Source: Larus michahellis
Taxonomy: Eukaryota; Chordata; Aves; Charadriiformes; Laridae
Assembly (NCBI RefSeq): GCF_964199755.1
Contig: NC_133899.1
Location: forward strand, 1,922,001-1,986,000
Direction of reading: 5' to 3'
Length of the DNA stretch: 64,000 nt
Shown here: positions 32,001-64,000 of the stretch, piece after piece
Position numbering within the stretch: position 1 is the first letter of the stretch
Layout: each line of letters begins with the position of its first letter
Program-made: the position numbers and the translations under genes
The notes under the pieces: generated by a model
Databases searched by the model: none
The model's input: only the letters and a program-made list of their open reading frames with translations
Told to the model about the DNA's origin: nothing

Positions 32001-32899
32001 CCCAGCGGGGAAGTTACTATGGAGGGCAGCACCCGAGGGTGCGAGGGAGGACGTACAGGTGAGTGGGCAGGGGGTTTCCTTGCATACTTGGGTCAAGATC
32101 CCTGTGGAACAGGGTGTCCCCAGGATGAGGATAGCTGCTCCTTTCTCTGGCCGTGCTTAGCTTCTCGGTTTTGCAGCTCCAACCCAGGGGAGGATGGAGG
32201 AGGGCTCCGGCAGGAGTATCCTCCTGGAGACCTGTGCTAGAAATGTCTCCTGCCCATCGCGTGCTGTTAGCATCACCCTGGTGCCTGTGGGGTCGGTAGG
32301 AGCCTGGTGGTGGCTGGTCTGACTGGGACACAGGCACCTCAGGGGGACTGTGGGCAGCCGGGAGGGGGTAGGGCCAAAGTGAGCAGCCAGCGATGGCGTG
32401 GCAGAGACACCCCCGCTGCTTGTCCCGGCATCCCTCGCGTCCCCAGCACAGGCCTGGAGCTATTTTCCAGCACACCTCTCGCTGCTTGTGTGTCTGCGAG
32501 CTCGCTGCGGATTAGCTTCAACGATGCCCCAGCCCCTTCAGCGTTGTGGGAGGAAGCGGAGAGGAGCTTTGGGGGAGGAAAAAACACCTGGAAACTCGCT
32601 CCTGTCCCCGTGTCCCTGCCAGGGGTTTGGGGGGCTGGTGGGTGGGCATCGCAGTCCCAGCCTGGCCTGTCCCAGAGCTGTGCTTGGCTCTGGGGCTGCC
32701 CTGTCTTTTGGGGGGTTCGGTCTGGGATAGCGGGGGCAGAAGGGTGAATCCCAGCTCTTGGAGGGGTGGAGGAGCAGGTAGCTGTGCTTCTAGGCACAGC
32801 TGACATCGCAGCTGAGCAGTGCCCCGGTGCTCTAGGGTACTGTTCTTGTTCTTGTTTAGGGGTCGGGCGAGGCTGCTGCCTTGGTATTTTCCGTACTAG
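29061..32899 (+). CDS. PABPN1L: PABPN1L (ePABP2), embryonic nuclear-type poly(A)-binding protein, complete CDS, 8 exons
   Basis: Coding exons: 29061-29080, 29640-29814, 30368-30476, 30953-31017, 31499-31605, 31721-31808, 31910-32058, 32860-32899. Phases fit throughout (753 nt, 250 residues). Layout: short N-terminus with an acidic stretch (about 42-63), a charged coiled-coil beginning [20 protein letters not shown] (from 66), one RRM (about 118-194) with RNP2 IYVGNV (119-124) and RNP1 KGYAYIEF (158-165), then an Arg/Gly-rich tail ending PWYFPY. This is the PABPN1 plan without the polyalanine. The family binds poly(A) tails; the L form is expressed mainly in oocytes and early embryos. The start is chosen because exon 1 donor phase fits and the resulting ASSLF matches the human SRSLF at the same position. 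Human PABPN1L is 278 residues. Position between CBFA2T3 and TRAPPC2L agrees with human. Confidence 0.95.
29081..29639 (+). other. PABPN1L: PABPN1L intron 1
   Basis: 559 bp; nothing recognised. Confidence 0.8.
29640..29814 (+). CDS. PABPN1L: PABPN1L exon 2: acidic N-terminal region
   Basis: Residues 7-65. Ends in [21 protein letters not shown], here cited as positions 45-65, an acidic stretch that takes the place of the long Glu-rich region of mammalian PABPN1. Acceptor cctgcccag, donor GTGAGT. Confidence 0.9.
29815..30367 (+). other. PABPN1L: PABPN1L intron 2
   Basis: 553 bp; nothing recognised. Introns 3 (30477-30952) and 4 (31018-31498) are likewise without recognised content. Confidence 0.85.
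30368..30476 (+). CDS. PABPN1L: PABPN1L exon 3: coiled-coil
   Basis: Residues 66-101, Glu/Lys-rich with a heptad pattern ([19 protein letters not shown]). In PABPN1 the equivalent coiled-coil is needed to stimulate poly(A) polymerase. Donor GTATGG. Confidence 0.93.
30953..31017 (+). CDS. PABPN1L: PABPN1L exon 4: RNP2
   Basis: Residues 102-123 ending in RSIYVGN; the RNP2 motif is completed by the first codon of the next exon. Acceptor tgtctctgcag, donor GTAAGT. Confidence 0.95.
31499..31605 (+). CDS. PABPN1L: PABPN1L exon 5: RRM core
   Basis: Residues 124-158: [34 protein letters not shown]. Donor is GTCAGT, chosen because it restores GGG-TAT with exon 6 as in human. Confidence 0.95.
31721..31808 (+). 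CDS. PABPN1L: PABPN1L exon 6: RNP1 and end of RRM
   Basis: Residues 159-188, [20 protein letters not shown] to [12 protein letters not shown]1 aromatic residues Y160, Y162 and F165 are in place. Confidence 0.96.
31910..32058 (+). CDS. PABPN1L: PABPN1L exon 7: RRM end and Arg/Gly tail
   Basis: Begins [20 protein letters not shown], the PABPN1 signature after the RRM, then an Arg/Gly/Gln-rich region. In PABPN1 these arginines are methylated and bind transportin; that function is inferred here. Confidence 0.95.
32059..32859 (+). other. PABPN1L: PABPN1L intron 7
   Basis: 801 bp, holding the possible alternative last exon at 32177-32240. Confidence 0.8.
32177..32240 (+). CDS. PABPN1L: Possible alternative last exon of PABPN1L
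   Basis: Acceptor ggttttgcag at 32176 joins in phase to exon 7 and would give a 21-residue tail ([20 protein letters not shown] after the split codon) and a stop at 32238-32240. It resembles no family C-terminus, so it may be a cryptic site only. Confidence 0.2.
32860..32899 (+). CDS. PABPN1L: PABPN1L exon 8: C-terminal 12 residues
   Basis: Acceptor cttgtttag then [12 protein letters not shown] and TAG at 32897-32899. Matches the PWFSPY/SWYSPY ending of mammalian PABPN1L/PABPN1, which supports this exon over the competing one at 32177. Confidence 0.9.
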
Positions 32900-34710
32900 A
32901 AAGGACTGGACTGCCCTGGTGATGCCGATGGGATTGGAGAGACTTAAGAATATGCCTACCCAAGCCAAAAAAGATGAATTTTAAAATGTGATCTGCTTGG
33001 ATCTGCTGCACCTGCACATCGGCTGGATCCCTACCAGCATCCCAGGAGAGGCTCACCTGAGCTTTGCTTGAGGAGATTGTGCTTTCATTGAGAACAGGCT
33101 CATTCCAGAGAACATCCTGCCCTGGGAAGAGCTTCTCCCAGACCATCAGTCTCATCCTCATCCCATGGAAAAGGGCTGTACTGGAGGGTTTGCAGTAAAC
33201 CCGGTTTGGCTTTTAGCTGTCCAAATGGCCTCCATGCCCCTGCGAGGGCGGACGTGTCCTGCTCGGCCCGTGAAGCACTCTCAGCTTTGCTGGCTGTTTC
33301 TGCAGAGGCTGGATGCTGCTTTCTCTTGCCCATAAGAAGATCCTAAATACCTTGCCAGAGACTGTTTTCTTCTCCAAAGCAGTGGAGGAAGTCTTGGGTT
33401 ACAGCTCTAGACCTTTTCCTTAATTCTGTCAGCCTCGTGGATTCCTGACCTTGCTCTTGGGAAGATGATGGAACCTAATGATGTGTTTTGGGTCTGGTTT
33501 TTAGCTTCGCTGCTGCTGTTGTATATCTAACAACGAGGGGAGGGAAAAGGCATCCTTTGCTATTTCTCTGGAAGCCTCTGTATCTCCATGGTGGTTAAAC
33601 AAGATCTGGGTGCCACAAAACCCTTCCCTGCTTTTATTTCAGATGTCAAGAGCCCCCTCTTCCCCCGTTCCTGCTTTTTTTATTCTGAAGCTATAGGGAT
33701 CAAAGAGCGCTGCTAACACATCATTTCGCTTTATTTCTGGCAGCAGCAGTACTACAAAAATCATCTCCACTGTTGCAAACTTGGTCTGATCTTCCTCTTT
33801 GCTCCCGTCACTATTCCTGCTGCGGATGTGGGTTTGGGGATGGTGTGAGCCCAGCTGAACTTAGAGGGTGGGGACTGAAGCGCACCACAGGAGCTGGGCA
33901 CCAGGGAACAGGCGCTGCCTGGCACTTTCCCCTTCCTGCTGATGTTGTGTTTATGACCTCTGAAACCGCTCGGTTTTAAAGGGGGTGGGGGGGGGAACTT
34001 TGTGTTAAAAGAGGCAGGCTGCAAACACCGGCAGACAGCGTTACTGTGTGAAGTTCTGCATTGAAATCGGGTTTTATTACGTAATTCTCACGCTAATCTT
34101 TCCAGAGCCTTGGTTAGGATTCCTCTAACCCAGATGCAACAGATGCGACTGACTCCTAAAGCAGCTTTTCACAGCTCAGGGGGCATTGCCAGGCTAAAAA
34201 TCCCACTGGTTCTTTTTTTTTCTTTAAGGTCTCAGGATTTTTTTAAAGCTCGAAGCCTTAACTCTTCACGTTGTGTTGATTTTGCACTTTGTCCAGCGTG
34301 GACTGTGCTGCCGAGGCTGGCCTTGATCCGAGCTACCCTTAGGCTTAGACTGGAAAACTGGCTTTTTCTAGGGCTTTAAACTTTTTGCGTTTAGTAGCTT
34401 TGTAAATTCTTGAGACTTAATTTTTAACGAAAACTACTTTGGGGTGTTCGGACTCTCTTGTGGAAGAGGAAATGCTGAGCTCCTGTCTCTGAGTGAGAGA
34501 GAATGAAGATTTTTTTTTTTTTAATATGAAAATGTTTTGGAATAGCAGTGTACTGCTGTGCCTTGTTTAGATAGTGGGTGAGGCTCAAACACTTTCATCT
34601 CCCATTATTTGACAGGTTGTTGTTGATTAAATGTATTTAAGTTCTGTTTGACAGAAAGTATTGTAAATGGCACTAATTTTTAAAATAAATGATCCTGCTG
34701 TGTGAACTTC
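32900..34710 (+). other. PABPN1L: PABPN1L 3' UTR
   Basis: No coding signal after the TAG. The DNA becomes steadily AT-richer. The first convincing AATAAA is at 34684-34689, followed by a GT-rich stretch. A 1.8-kb 3' UTR is therefore the simplest reading; a transcript could also run further, through the ATTTA cluster at 34801-34816. Confidence 0.5.
34684..34689 (+). terminator. PABPN1L: Poly(A) signal of PABPN1L
   Basis: AATAAA with tgctgtgtg downstream, the expected U/GU-rich element. No earlier hexamer was noticed in the 3' UTR. Confidence 0.5.
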
Positions 34711-35984
34711 AACTGCAGTGAGACCGCGCTGGCTGTGAGCTGACACTCTGCGCTGACCTGGCGTTCTCCAGGCTTCTTGTATCCTTTGGAGCTGTGCAGC
34801 TATATTTATTTATTTATAGCTATGTTTTATATATTTTTAACTGATTAGGTGCTTGAAGCACAGACTGCCCAGTGTGGGGCTTGGAGCAGAGGCCTGCGTT
34901 ACCTCTGCTGATCTTGCTGTATGCGCAGTCTCGCATAGCGCGAGTCTACTGCACAAGTGATTACGAAGATGGGATGCTTTTCTAGTCTAGCTTGTATTTT
35001 TATATATATATATAAATACCTGCTATTGATTTGGTAGTCTTTAATTAGAACAGCAGGGAGCTGCAGGGGGAGGAGATGCTAATAGAGATTAGTTTGGGAT
35101 AAACCAGGCAGCTGTGCAATCCTGATGTCTTAAATCCACACCAAGACATTATCCCAGCTGTGCTACCTGTGCTCTCCCTGACCGGGGTTGGAGCTGCTGT
35201 TAACTGTGTCTCAAAGAGGTGCAAAGTGATAACAGCAAATACTGTCAAATGTGAGTCACCCCAAGATCTGCCTTCCCCAGGAAGGCAAGACCAGTGCAGG
35301 GCTCCATCAGGTTCAAGTTGATGCTCTGAGACCAGCTGTTTGCTGTCTGCCAGAGCTTTCTCAAGTATGTAAACAGTGGCTGGGGTCGTAGAGAAACCTG
35401 GAGCCTTCGGCTGACTTGCAGAGTTTTCTCTTTCCAAGAACTAATGGCATAAGTACACACAGATCTGGGTGCTCCCAGCTAAGGAAAAACAGGACAAGGA
35501 GCCCAAGTATGTTTGAATTAAGCACTGCTTGTGTTGTTCCTGTCGGAGTGGAGAGTCCTGAGCAGCAGCAAAGGGGGCTGGCAAAGAGCAGAAAGACTGC
35601 TGTTGCTGATGTGCTGCTCCTGCTCTGGGGGAACTGCTCTGAAGCACGAGTACATCTGAGGAACAGTGTCACTCTGTGCATCTCAGCTGACTGAAATCTA
35701 GGTTGACCCCAATAATAATCTCTTAGCTGGCTCTTGTGCAGCTGTGCTTGCTGCAATCACAAGCACAGCAGGAACTGCTGTTTTTACACAAAGCCCAATT
35801 CCTACAGAAACATCTGAGTTGCACAGAGGCACAGCTGCACATGTTTCTGTAGGGAACTGGCCTCCTATCTGACTCAGCTGACCTTCCTGAAGGAAGAGCT
35901 GCCTCTCACATGTTACCTGAAGGCATAAAGCTGAACAGTGACTTCTGTGCTATGCTCAGGCTTGCTAGAGTAGAAATGCGTACA
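34711..35984. other. Intergenic region between convergent PABPN1L and TRAPPC2L
   Basis: AT-rich single-copy-looking DNA. It holds an ATTTA cluster (34801-34816), a (TA)n run (about 34997-35016) and scattered short open frames without splice or homology support. Nothing else was recognised. Confidence 0.6.
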
Positions 35985-36002
35985 AACCATGCGGGTGTCG
36001 AG

Positions 36003-36008
36003 TTTATT
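36003..36008 (-). terminator. TRAPPC2L: Poly(A) signal of TRAPPC2L (minus strand)
   Basis: TTTATT on the plus strand reads AATAAA on the minus strand, about 120 bp after the stop codon. It gives a short 3' UTR ending near 35985. Confidence 0.5.
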
Positions 36009-36125
36009 TTACATAGAATAAATTTAAAATACTACACAGAACAAAGACAATATATACATCACTTTGTAGGCACACTCCTGTACGTGGGGAATGTTCTCAA
36101 TGCTCAGATGAGAAGGGGCAGAGCC

Positions 36126-36171
36126 TCAGCACACCTGCATCATCATGGAGTTCACCATATTATCAAAAGCC
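36126..36171 (-). CDS. TRAPPC2L: TRAPPC2L exon 5
   Basis: [14 protein letters not shown] and TGA (stop on 36126-36128). Acceptor ccttctctag. The C-terminal helix of the subunit. Confidence 0.95.
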
Positions 36172-39100
36172 CTAGAGAAGGAAATGAACACAGAATAGTA
36201 AAGGAAGCAGCTAGTTCTGCACAGCAGATCTCTTGTAACAAAGCCAATGGCTAACAATGCCTCTTACTGGTTAACAAGCTGCTTTCCCCAGGCTGAATAC
36301 ATGTTTTTACTCTATAGCATGCTCTGTTGAGTAAACGGCTTTTAATTAAGCTGAAGTAAGGACAGTCTTATCCTGGCTGCAGATCTGCCTCAGCAAAGCG
36401 TAAGAGAAGTTGTTCTTGCCTAGGCAATAGAAACTTCCAACACGATTAAAATTCCTGTGAGATTACAGATGAGAAACGGGAGGCACCGGCCCTCACACGT
36501 GAGGAATTACACATGCTGAATGCCCATGTGTCCTTACAGAAGGATAAGCCCTGGACAAGCGCGGTTGTTCACTCTGTTTAACCTGCTCTATTTACCTATG
36601 TTTATGCTCGTATTTACCTATAAAACAGGGAATTTTTTTCTCCCCAAGAGATTTATTTTCTTGAGCCAAAATTTCTAACGCTGGTTCTGAGGTGGGAGTG
36701 AGAGTTCACTGTAACTTTCTCATGGGACTATCAGAGTTTTCTGTTATGCAGTAATGGCCCAAAGACAACACAGCTGTTCTCCATTCAGAGCATGCACATC
36801 TGAACTGGTCAACCACAGGGGTTATGCTCTTGGTCCTATTACATCATAAGTACACGGCAAGTTCCAGAAAGATGACAAAGATCAGAAAGATCAGTACGAT
36901 CAACTGACTTACCTGGAATGGATACGGTCCCCAGGGTTATAAAAAGGGTTACACATTATGTCCGTGTATGAATTATGCAGCTTTCGGAACATCTGAAAAG
37001 GGATTGTAGTTAATTAATTAATTTTTTTTTTTTTTTGCTTCTCAGCACTTTATGAATAAGCGGAAATAGCAAAAACACTGATGTGGCAAGTTGTGCTCTG
37101 ATTTCCTGCACTTACACTGCGGATCTCATTGTCTCGAAGTGCTGTGTTTGAAGAATCCACCACCATAACAAACTTCACCTTTGAATTCGTCACGTAGCCG
37201 TATCTGTGCAGCTGTTAAGGCATGTGCTTCTGACACACCAGAGCCTGTCAAAGCAACTAAAACAAGGCTGGAATACACTCAAAGAAACAAGCTGAGAGGA
37301 AACATGACATTCTTGCTGCACCCAGCACATAACTAGGACCAGATGAGCTAAGCGAGACACTAGATTGCAGGAACCGTATCCCCTTTCTACCTGACCGATG
37401 ACATCTTTGATAACTCCAGGTCAAGTTTGCTCCTACACTGCCTAGTAAGGCATGCCTTGCAATTTCAGAAGCAGCCTCCCACTAGCTATTCTGGTGAGGT
37501 TTTCTTTCTTAAGAAGATTTCGGTGAGACAGCCACCTTATTTATTCTTGTTTGGGAGACCAGAGAGACCTGGAAATATTCTAGTATCAGCCAGTATGGCT
37601 GATACTTAAAGACTGAGACTTAAAAAATTAACAATCAGAAAACCCACAAGTCAGGTGTGTTACAGCAGATAACTTCCATCTGTGGGATGCAGAGAAAAAG
37701 CCAAAGAAAGTTCTAAAGATCAACTTTGTGAGTTAAAAACACTGGGGCAGCTGTGGCTGTGGAGTACATATTTTAGAGAAATTGGACCACACACCTGGGA
37801 TTTAGGTAATTGACCAGAGACTCCTTCATACTCCTGCCACTTTCACTTATGTGTTATTAAGGAGTCTAGGATCTGTTCTAGTCACAGGCAACTGTTTAAG
37901 CTGAGTGTGGAATAAAGCACACAGTTCACAAAAGGTGAAGTCTAGCTGCACCAGGCACTATTCACACGTTGCGGTCCCTCATGTAGGCTAAAGGTATATT
38001 TTTCCACCACCTGGTTGGGCAACAAAGCAGCTGCTGAACTGACAAGGCACCCAACCTGACCCTCTGCGTGACAAACTGATTACTGAACAAGTCCATATAT
38101 TTTCTGCCAATGTCTTTAACATGGCACTAAGTAGGAAGAGAGGTTTCGCACGTGGAGTCCCTCACTAGGAAGAGCCTATAAATACGTAATGGCATGGCAG
38201 TTTTTCATTAGAAAGATACACCTTGTAGTCTTCAGTGGGGTAGAGAAGCCCTAGGTACAGTTCCCTCTGATCTACAAGAGCCTTGCCCATCGCAGAGATC
38301 TTTTCATCCACAACATCGAGGGAAGTGTGCACGGTGTAGTGGAATTTCAGCTCGTTTTCAGTTGGAATGCTCCGGATGTAGAGGGGATAGTTCTGAGGAG
38401 GAGAACAAATTATGCTAAGTAGGACTGGCCACTCTGCTGTGTAAGTGACAGCTGATGCCACGACAGTATTTTCACCCAAAGAATTGCTGCTGTCAGAAGT
38501 AAGCTATTTTAACCATTTTACATTCACAGCTGTCACAGCAGAGCCCCCCCTTACACTTTGCAGCGCTTGTGGAGCAGATCTGTCTCCATACACCAGTGGC
38601 AGGAGAATCACTTGCACAGGCACTGCACAAGGCTCAGGTCTCTCCACTGCTTGACCTGCCCCTTTGTCCCAGCAGAGCCTGTCCCCAGCTCATTCTGAGG
38701 AAAACCCCCCTCCTGTTCTGTCAGCAGGACACTGTAGGGCACCCTCACACTGCTCCTGCGCTCGCTAGGCCCTGGTCCCAGCCTACTCTGCCCAGCCCAC
38801 TTCAACTTCCAGCGTCTGCCCCGCTCCTGTCACCCCTGCTCATGCCCCACCATCCAAGACCCTGTCCCCTTCCCCTCACCCCTACCCCACAACCTCATCC
38901 AGCCCGACAGCCCCAGTCCCACTACCCTCCTCACTCCTGCTCAGGCCACACAGCCTCACCTGGTCCCACAACCTGAGTCCTGGCCCCACTCCTCCCAGCC
39001 CTGCTCAGGCCCCACGGCTCCCCCTGACCACCCTGTCCCCCTCAGGCCCCACAACCTGAGTCCCTGCCCCTCTACCGTCAGCCCCACTCAGACCCCACAG

Positions 39101-39413
39101 CTCCCCCTGAGCTCCCCTGTCCCCCTCAGGCCGCACACCCTGAGATTCTGCCCCGCTCCCCTCAACCCTACCCTGCAAGCCTCACCCAGCCCCAGTCCTG
39201 CTCCCCTCCATCACTCCTGCTCAGGCCCCACAGCCTCAGCCCCACTCTCCCCTCACTCCTGCTCAGGCCCCACCTGGCCCAACTGCCCCACTCAGGGCCC
39301 ACAGCTCCACCTGGACCCACTGCCCCACTCAGGCCCCACAACCCGAGGCCCAGCGCCGCTGCCCTCACCCCCAGCCCCACCTCCTTGGCGATCACGGCGA
39401 TGCACACCGCCAT
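36126..39413 (-). CDS. TRAPPC2L: TRAPPC2L, TRAPP complex subunit 2-like, complete CDS, 5 exons
   Basis: Coding exons on the minus strand: 39381-39413, 38220-38392, 37116-37203, 36913-36992, 36126-36171. Total 420 nt, 139 residues, all phases consistent. The protein starts [19 protein letters not shown] and ends SMMMQVC; it is nearly identical to the 140-residue human protein, with one residue less near RIHSR. TRAPPC2L is a small sedlin-family protein with a longin fold, part of the TRAPP II/III complexes that act as Rab exchange factors and tethers in ER-Golgi and Golgi traffic. It is divergently paired with GALNS. ATG context is acaagATGG. Confidence 0.97.
36172..36912 (-). other. TRAPPC2L: TRAPPC2L intron 4
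   Basis: 741 bp, AT-rich; nothing recognised. Confidence 0.9.
36913..36992 (-). CDS. TRAPPC2L: TRAPPC2L exon 4
   Basis: [20 protein letters not shown] then GDRIHS plus two bases. Human has one residue more at the end (RIQSSR against RIHSR). Donor GTAAGT. Confidence 0.96.
37116..37203 (-). CDS. TRAPPC2L: TRAPPC2L exon 3
   Basis: [29 protein letters not shown]: the central strands and a helix of the longin fold. Acceptor gctgcacag, donor GTAAGT. Confidence 0.96.
37204..38219 (-). other. TRAPPC2L: TRAPPC2L intron 2
   Basis: 1.0 kb, AT-rich; nothing recognised. Confidence 0.9.
38220..38392 (-). CDS. TRAPPC2L: TRAPPC2L exon 2
   Basis: [19 protein letters not shown] through [20 protein letters not shown] to YPTEDYKV. 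Acceptor ctcctcag. The donor is GTATCT, poor at the +4 position, but it alone gives the V-Y-G junction of the family. Confidence 0.96.
38393..39380 (-). other. TRAPPC2L: TRAPPC2L intron 1 with C-rich tandem repeat
   Basis: Its promoter-side half, about 38790-39360, is a degenerate minisatellite with the theme CTCAGGCCCCACAGCCTCAC / CCACTCAGGCCCCACAACC. The rest is unremarkable. Confidence 0.85.
39381..39413 (-). CDS. TRAPPC2L: TRAPPC2L exon 1
   Basis: Eleven codons, [11 protein letters not shown], identical to human; donor GTGGGG, phase 0. Confidence 0.95.
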
Positions 39414-39458
39414 CTTGTCTCCGCCTCCGCCGTCCCCCCCGCCCCTCCCCTCCCGCGC

Positions 39459-39468
39459 GTCACGTGAG
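39459..39468 (+). promoter_or_regulatory. CLEAR-like E-box 1 (GTCACGTGAG)
   Basis: Matches nine of ten bases of the CLEAR palindrome GTCACGTGAC, the binding site of TFEB/TFE3/MITF in lysosomal gene promoters. USF would also fit a CACGTG core. It stands about 50 bp before the GALNS start. Confidence 0.6.
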
Positions 39469-39478
39469 GCGGGCGGTA

Positions 39479-39488
39479 CTCACGTGAC
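39479..39488 (+). promoter_or_regulatory. CLEAR-like E-box 2 (CTCACGTGAC)
   Basis: Exact reverse complement of E-box 1, nine of ten CLEAR bases, with its core starting 20 bp downstream of the first core. It stands about 30 bp before the GALNS ATG, so it may lie in the 5' UTR or at the start site. Confidence 0.6.
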
Positions 39489-39518
39489 GCGCGGTGGGCG
39501 CGCGGGGCGGCGGTTGCC

Positions 39519-62393
<22,875 letters not shown>

Positions 62394-64000
62394 GTAACAG
62401 GACACCGACCTGCACCCTGGTATCGTTCGTTATCCTGGGGAAAAATAATCCTTTAAAACAGAGTTTTAAATTGGAGAATGTCGCTGTGCGCTTGTAAGCC
62501 AACATTTTATTCGCAGCCTCTTAAGAGCTACCAGATCTGCTGCAAAAGCTAAGGGGACTGGTGTCACAGCCGCCCTCTACTGAAGTTGGAGACAAGCAGA
62601 GGAAAATGAGCAAAATCTGAGTTGTTCTGAGGGGTGCTCTCTTTAATCAGTGCTTAATGCCCCTTCTTTCCCTGCTGAATTCTGAGTTTTCATGTATACC
62701 CTTACAAAGCTTGAGCTTGGAGTCTGATGCTGCATTGATCGTGTATCTCGCAATATCTAGTACAAAAAACCTGGTTCCCTCAACTATTCGAATGGAAATG
62801 GGCTGGGTTTGTTGGTGTGTTGTTTTGGTTGTGGGGTTTTTTCTTGAAAGGAAAAGGAAAGCCGTAGGAACCACACAGTGGAAAGAACAGCAGTTGTTGA
62901 AAACAGTAGAGTACATGTGTTTAATCTATTATCAGCACTTTTGCAAGCCCATATCACTCTATAAGATGTAAAACATTTTATTTGCCAAATAGGCACAGCT
63001 TTTGTAATTTCCTGGCTGATCTTCTCACAATGGGATGTTAAGCACTGTTATTTTTCTTCTTTTGTATCTTTCTTGCCTCAGACTTGGGTACTAAACTCTG
63101 GGGCATTTCTTGAATGGCAGGTTCACACATGTGCCTTGCTGATTATACCTTCAGACATGAACTAAATGCATTATGGCACAGCTCTCAGCAATTTTGACAG
63201 CAGGCTGGTATTGGGGAGGGACTGTTTGTATGATTTATTTTTTTTATGTCCCTTTTTTTTTTTTTTTTAACTTATGGTGGGTCCTCAAGGCATCACAGGT
63301 GCAGAAATAAGTGCTGGTGACATTTGTCGATGTAAAAGTGCAGAGTTTCTTTCATTGGGATGTCCTGGGGGTAGAAGGAAGCGTCAGCTCCAAGGGAGTA
63401 ATTTACATTCGGGGCTGTAAATACGCGTGTTTCGCTTTTAAAGACTGTAATGCTCCAGGACTCAAAAGTTTCTGTTTTACACAGAGTAAGAAGGAAAGGA
63501 AAGTTGGCTCCAGAAATGCATCGCACGCTCTGTCTCAATGCTAATTCTACACAGCTAAAATGAGATAATGTATTTGTCTAGGTTAGTATGCGAGTAAAAC
63601 CCATATATTACACGTGGCACAGTGTGGAAGATTTTTCCCTGTGTGAGAGGCACCGGGAGCTTGTATGTGCCTGCATGTGGGTACACGCGTGGGCTCAGAG
63701 GCATGCTTTTCCCATGTGCGTGGAAGATAATGTCACACATGAATAATTGCTCTCCATTGTAATATAAGCACACGCGCACACTTACATACCTAGTTGGGAC
63801 ATAAATAAACATCAACATTGGTCTAAACTTATTTGTACATGTCTGACTACGTGTGTAGACGTGATAATGGGGACCAGTTACTCATTTCAAAGGCTCTCCT
63901 ACTGTGAGCAATGGCAGTTGTGCAATTAAGGAATATTTATTTCTTTCTAAGTCTTTGTTTAACTACTGCCTGATAAAAGTCAGCAATTATACTGTACATC
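62394..64000 (+). other. GALNS: GALNS intron 11 (runs off the window)
   Basis: 1.6 kb without a recognised exon. Contains a T tract at 63238-63270. Confidence 0.8.

Larger units (their letters stand above)
39414..39518. promoter_or_regulatory. Bidirectional TRAPPC2L/GALNS promoter
   Basis: Only 105 bp separate the two divergent start codons. The interval is CpG-rich, with a pyrimidine-rich GC-box half and no TATA, so both 5' UTRs and the core promoter must overlap here. Two E-boxes lie in it (see the two following entries). A head-to-head arrangement of these genes is also known in mammals. Confidence 0.85.

Noticed and set aside
38165-38479. 104-codon minus-strand frame as a stand-alone gene
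   Set aside because: It is TRAPPC2L exon 2 read through its splice sites into both introns.

Overview
The window is vertebrate nuclear DNA, most likely from a bird. It carries four spliced protein-coding genes with GT-AG introns, in the order CBFA2T3 (+), PABPN1L (+), TRAPPC2L (-), GALNS (+). That block is also found on human 16q24.3. The protein sequences are close to, but distinct from, the mammalian ones. Introns are compact, the left half is very GC-rich and full of minisatellites, and the interspersed repeats are old CR1-like and MIR-like fragments. Together these point to an avian microchromosome-type locus. The species cannot be named from the sequence. No prokaryotic, viral, CRISPR or tRNA/rRNA feature was seen.

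Layout. 1-5,280: GC-rich non-coding DNA upstream of CBFA2T3, with AT-rich islands that could be enhancers and a minisatellite at about 4,846-5,265. 5,275-6,560: CpG island with the putative CBFA2T3 promoter and non-coding exon 1 (donor after 5,855). 5,856-16,779: large first intron. 16,780-24,637: eleven coding exons of CBFA2T3 (603 residues). 24,638 to about 28,465: its long 3' UTR. About 28,900-32,899: PABPN1L, eight exons, 250 residues, with a 3' UTR to about 34,710. About 35,985-39,413: TRAPPC2L on the minus strand, five exons, 139 residues. 39,414-39,518: a 105-bp gap between the TRAPPC2L and GALNS start codons, which must hold the core promoter of both. 39,519-62,393: GALNS exons 1-11 (408 residues); its last exons lie beyond the right edge.

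Function. The four genes do not form a pathway. CBFA2T3 is a nuclear transcriptional corepressor (MTG16/ETO2), PABPN1L a germline/embryonic nuclear-type poly(A)-binding protein, TRAPPC2L a subunit of the TRAPP trafficking complexes, and GALNS a lysosomal sulfatase. The one regulatory coupling visible in the sequence is the shared TRAPPC2L/GALNS promoter. It carries two CACGTG cores exactly 20 bp apart in mirror-image 10-bp contexts, each one base from the CLEAR motif of TFEB/MITF factors.

Composition changes sharply. Up to about 33 kb the DNA is GC-rich and minisatellite-rich. From about 34 kb it is AT-richer, with old transposon remnants, except for the CpG-rich TRAPPC2L/GALNS promoter. The many long open frames in the GC-rich part are products of composition and of minisatellites, not genes. 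I found no new biological system. The most useful observations concern regulation, minisatellites in functional positions, and small lineage-type differences inside the known genes.
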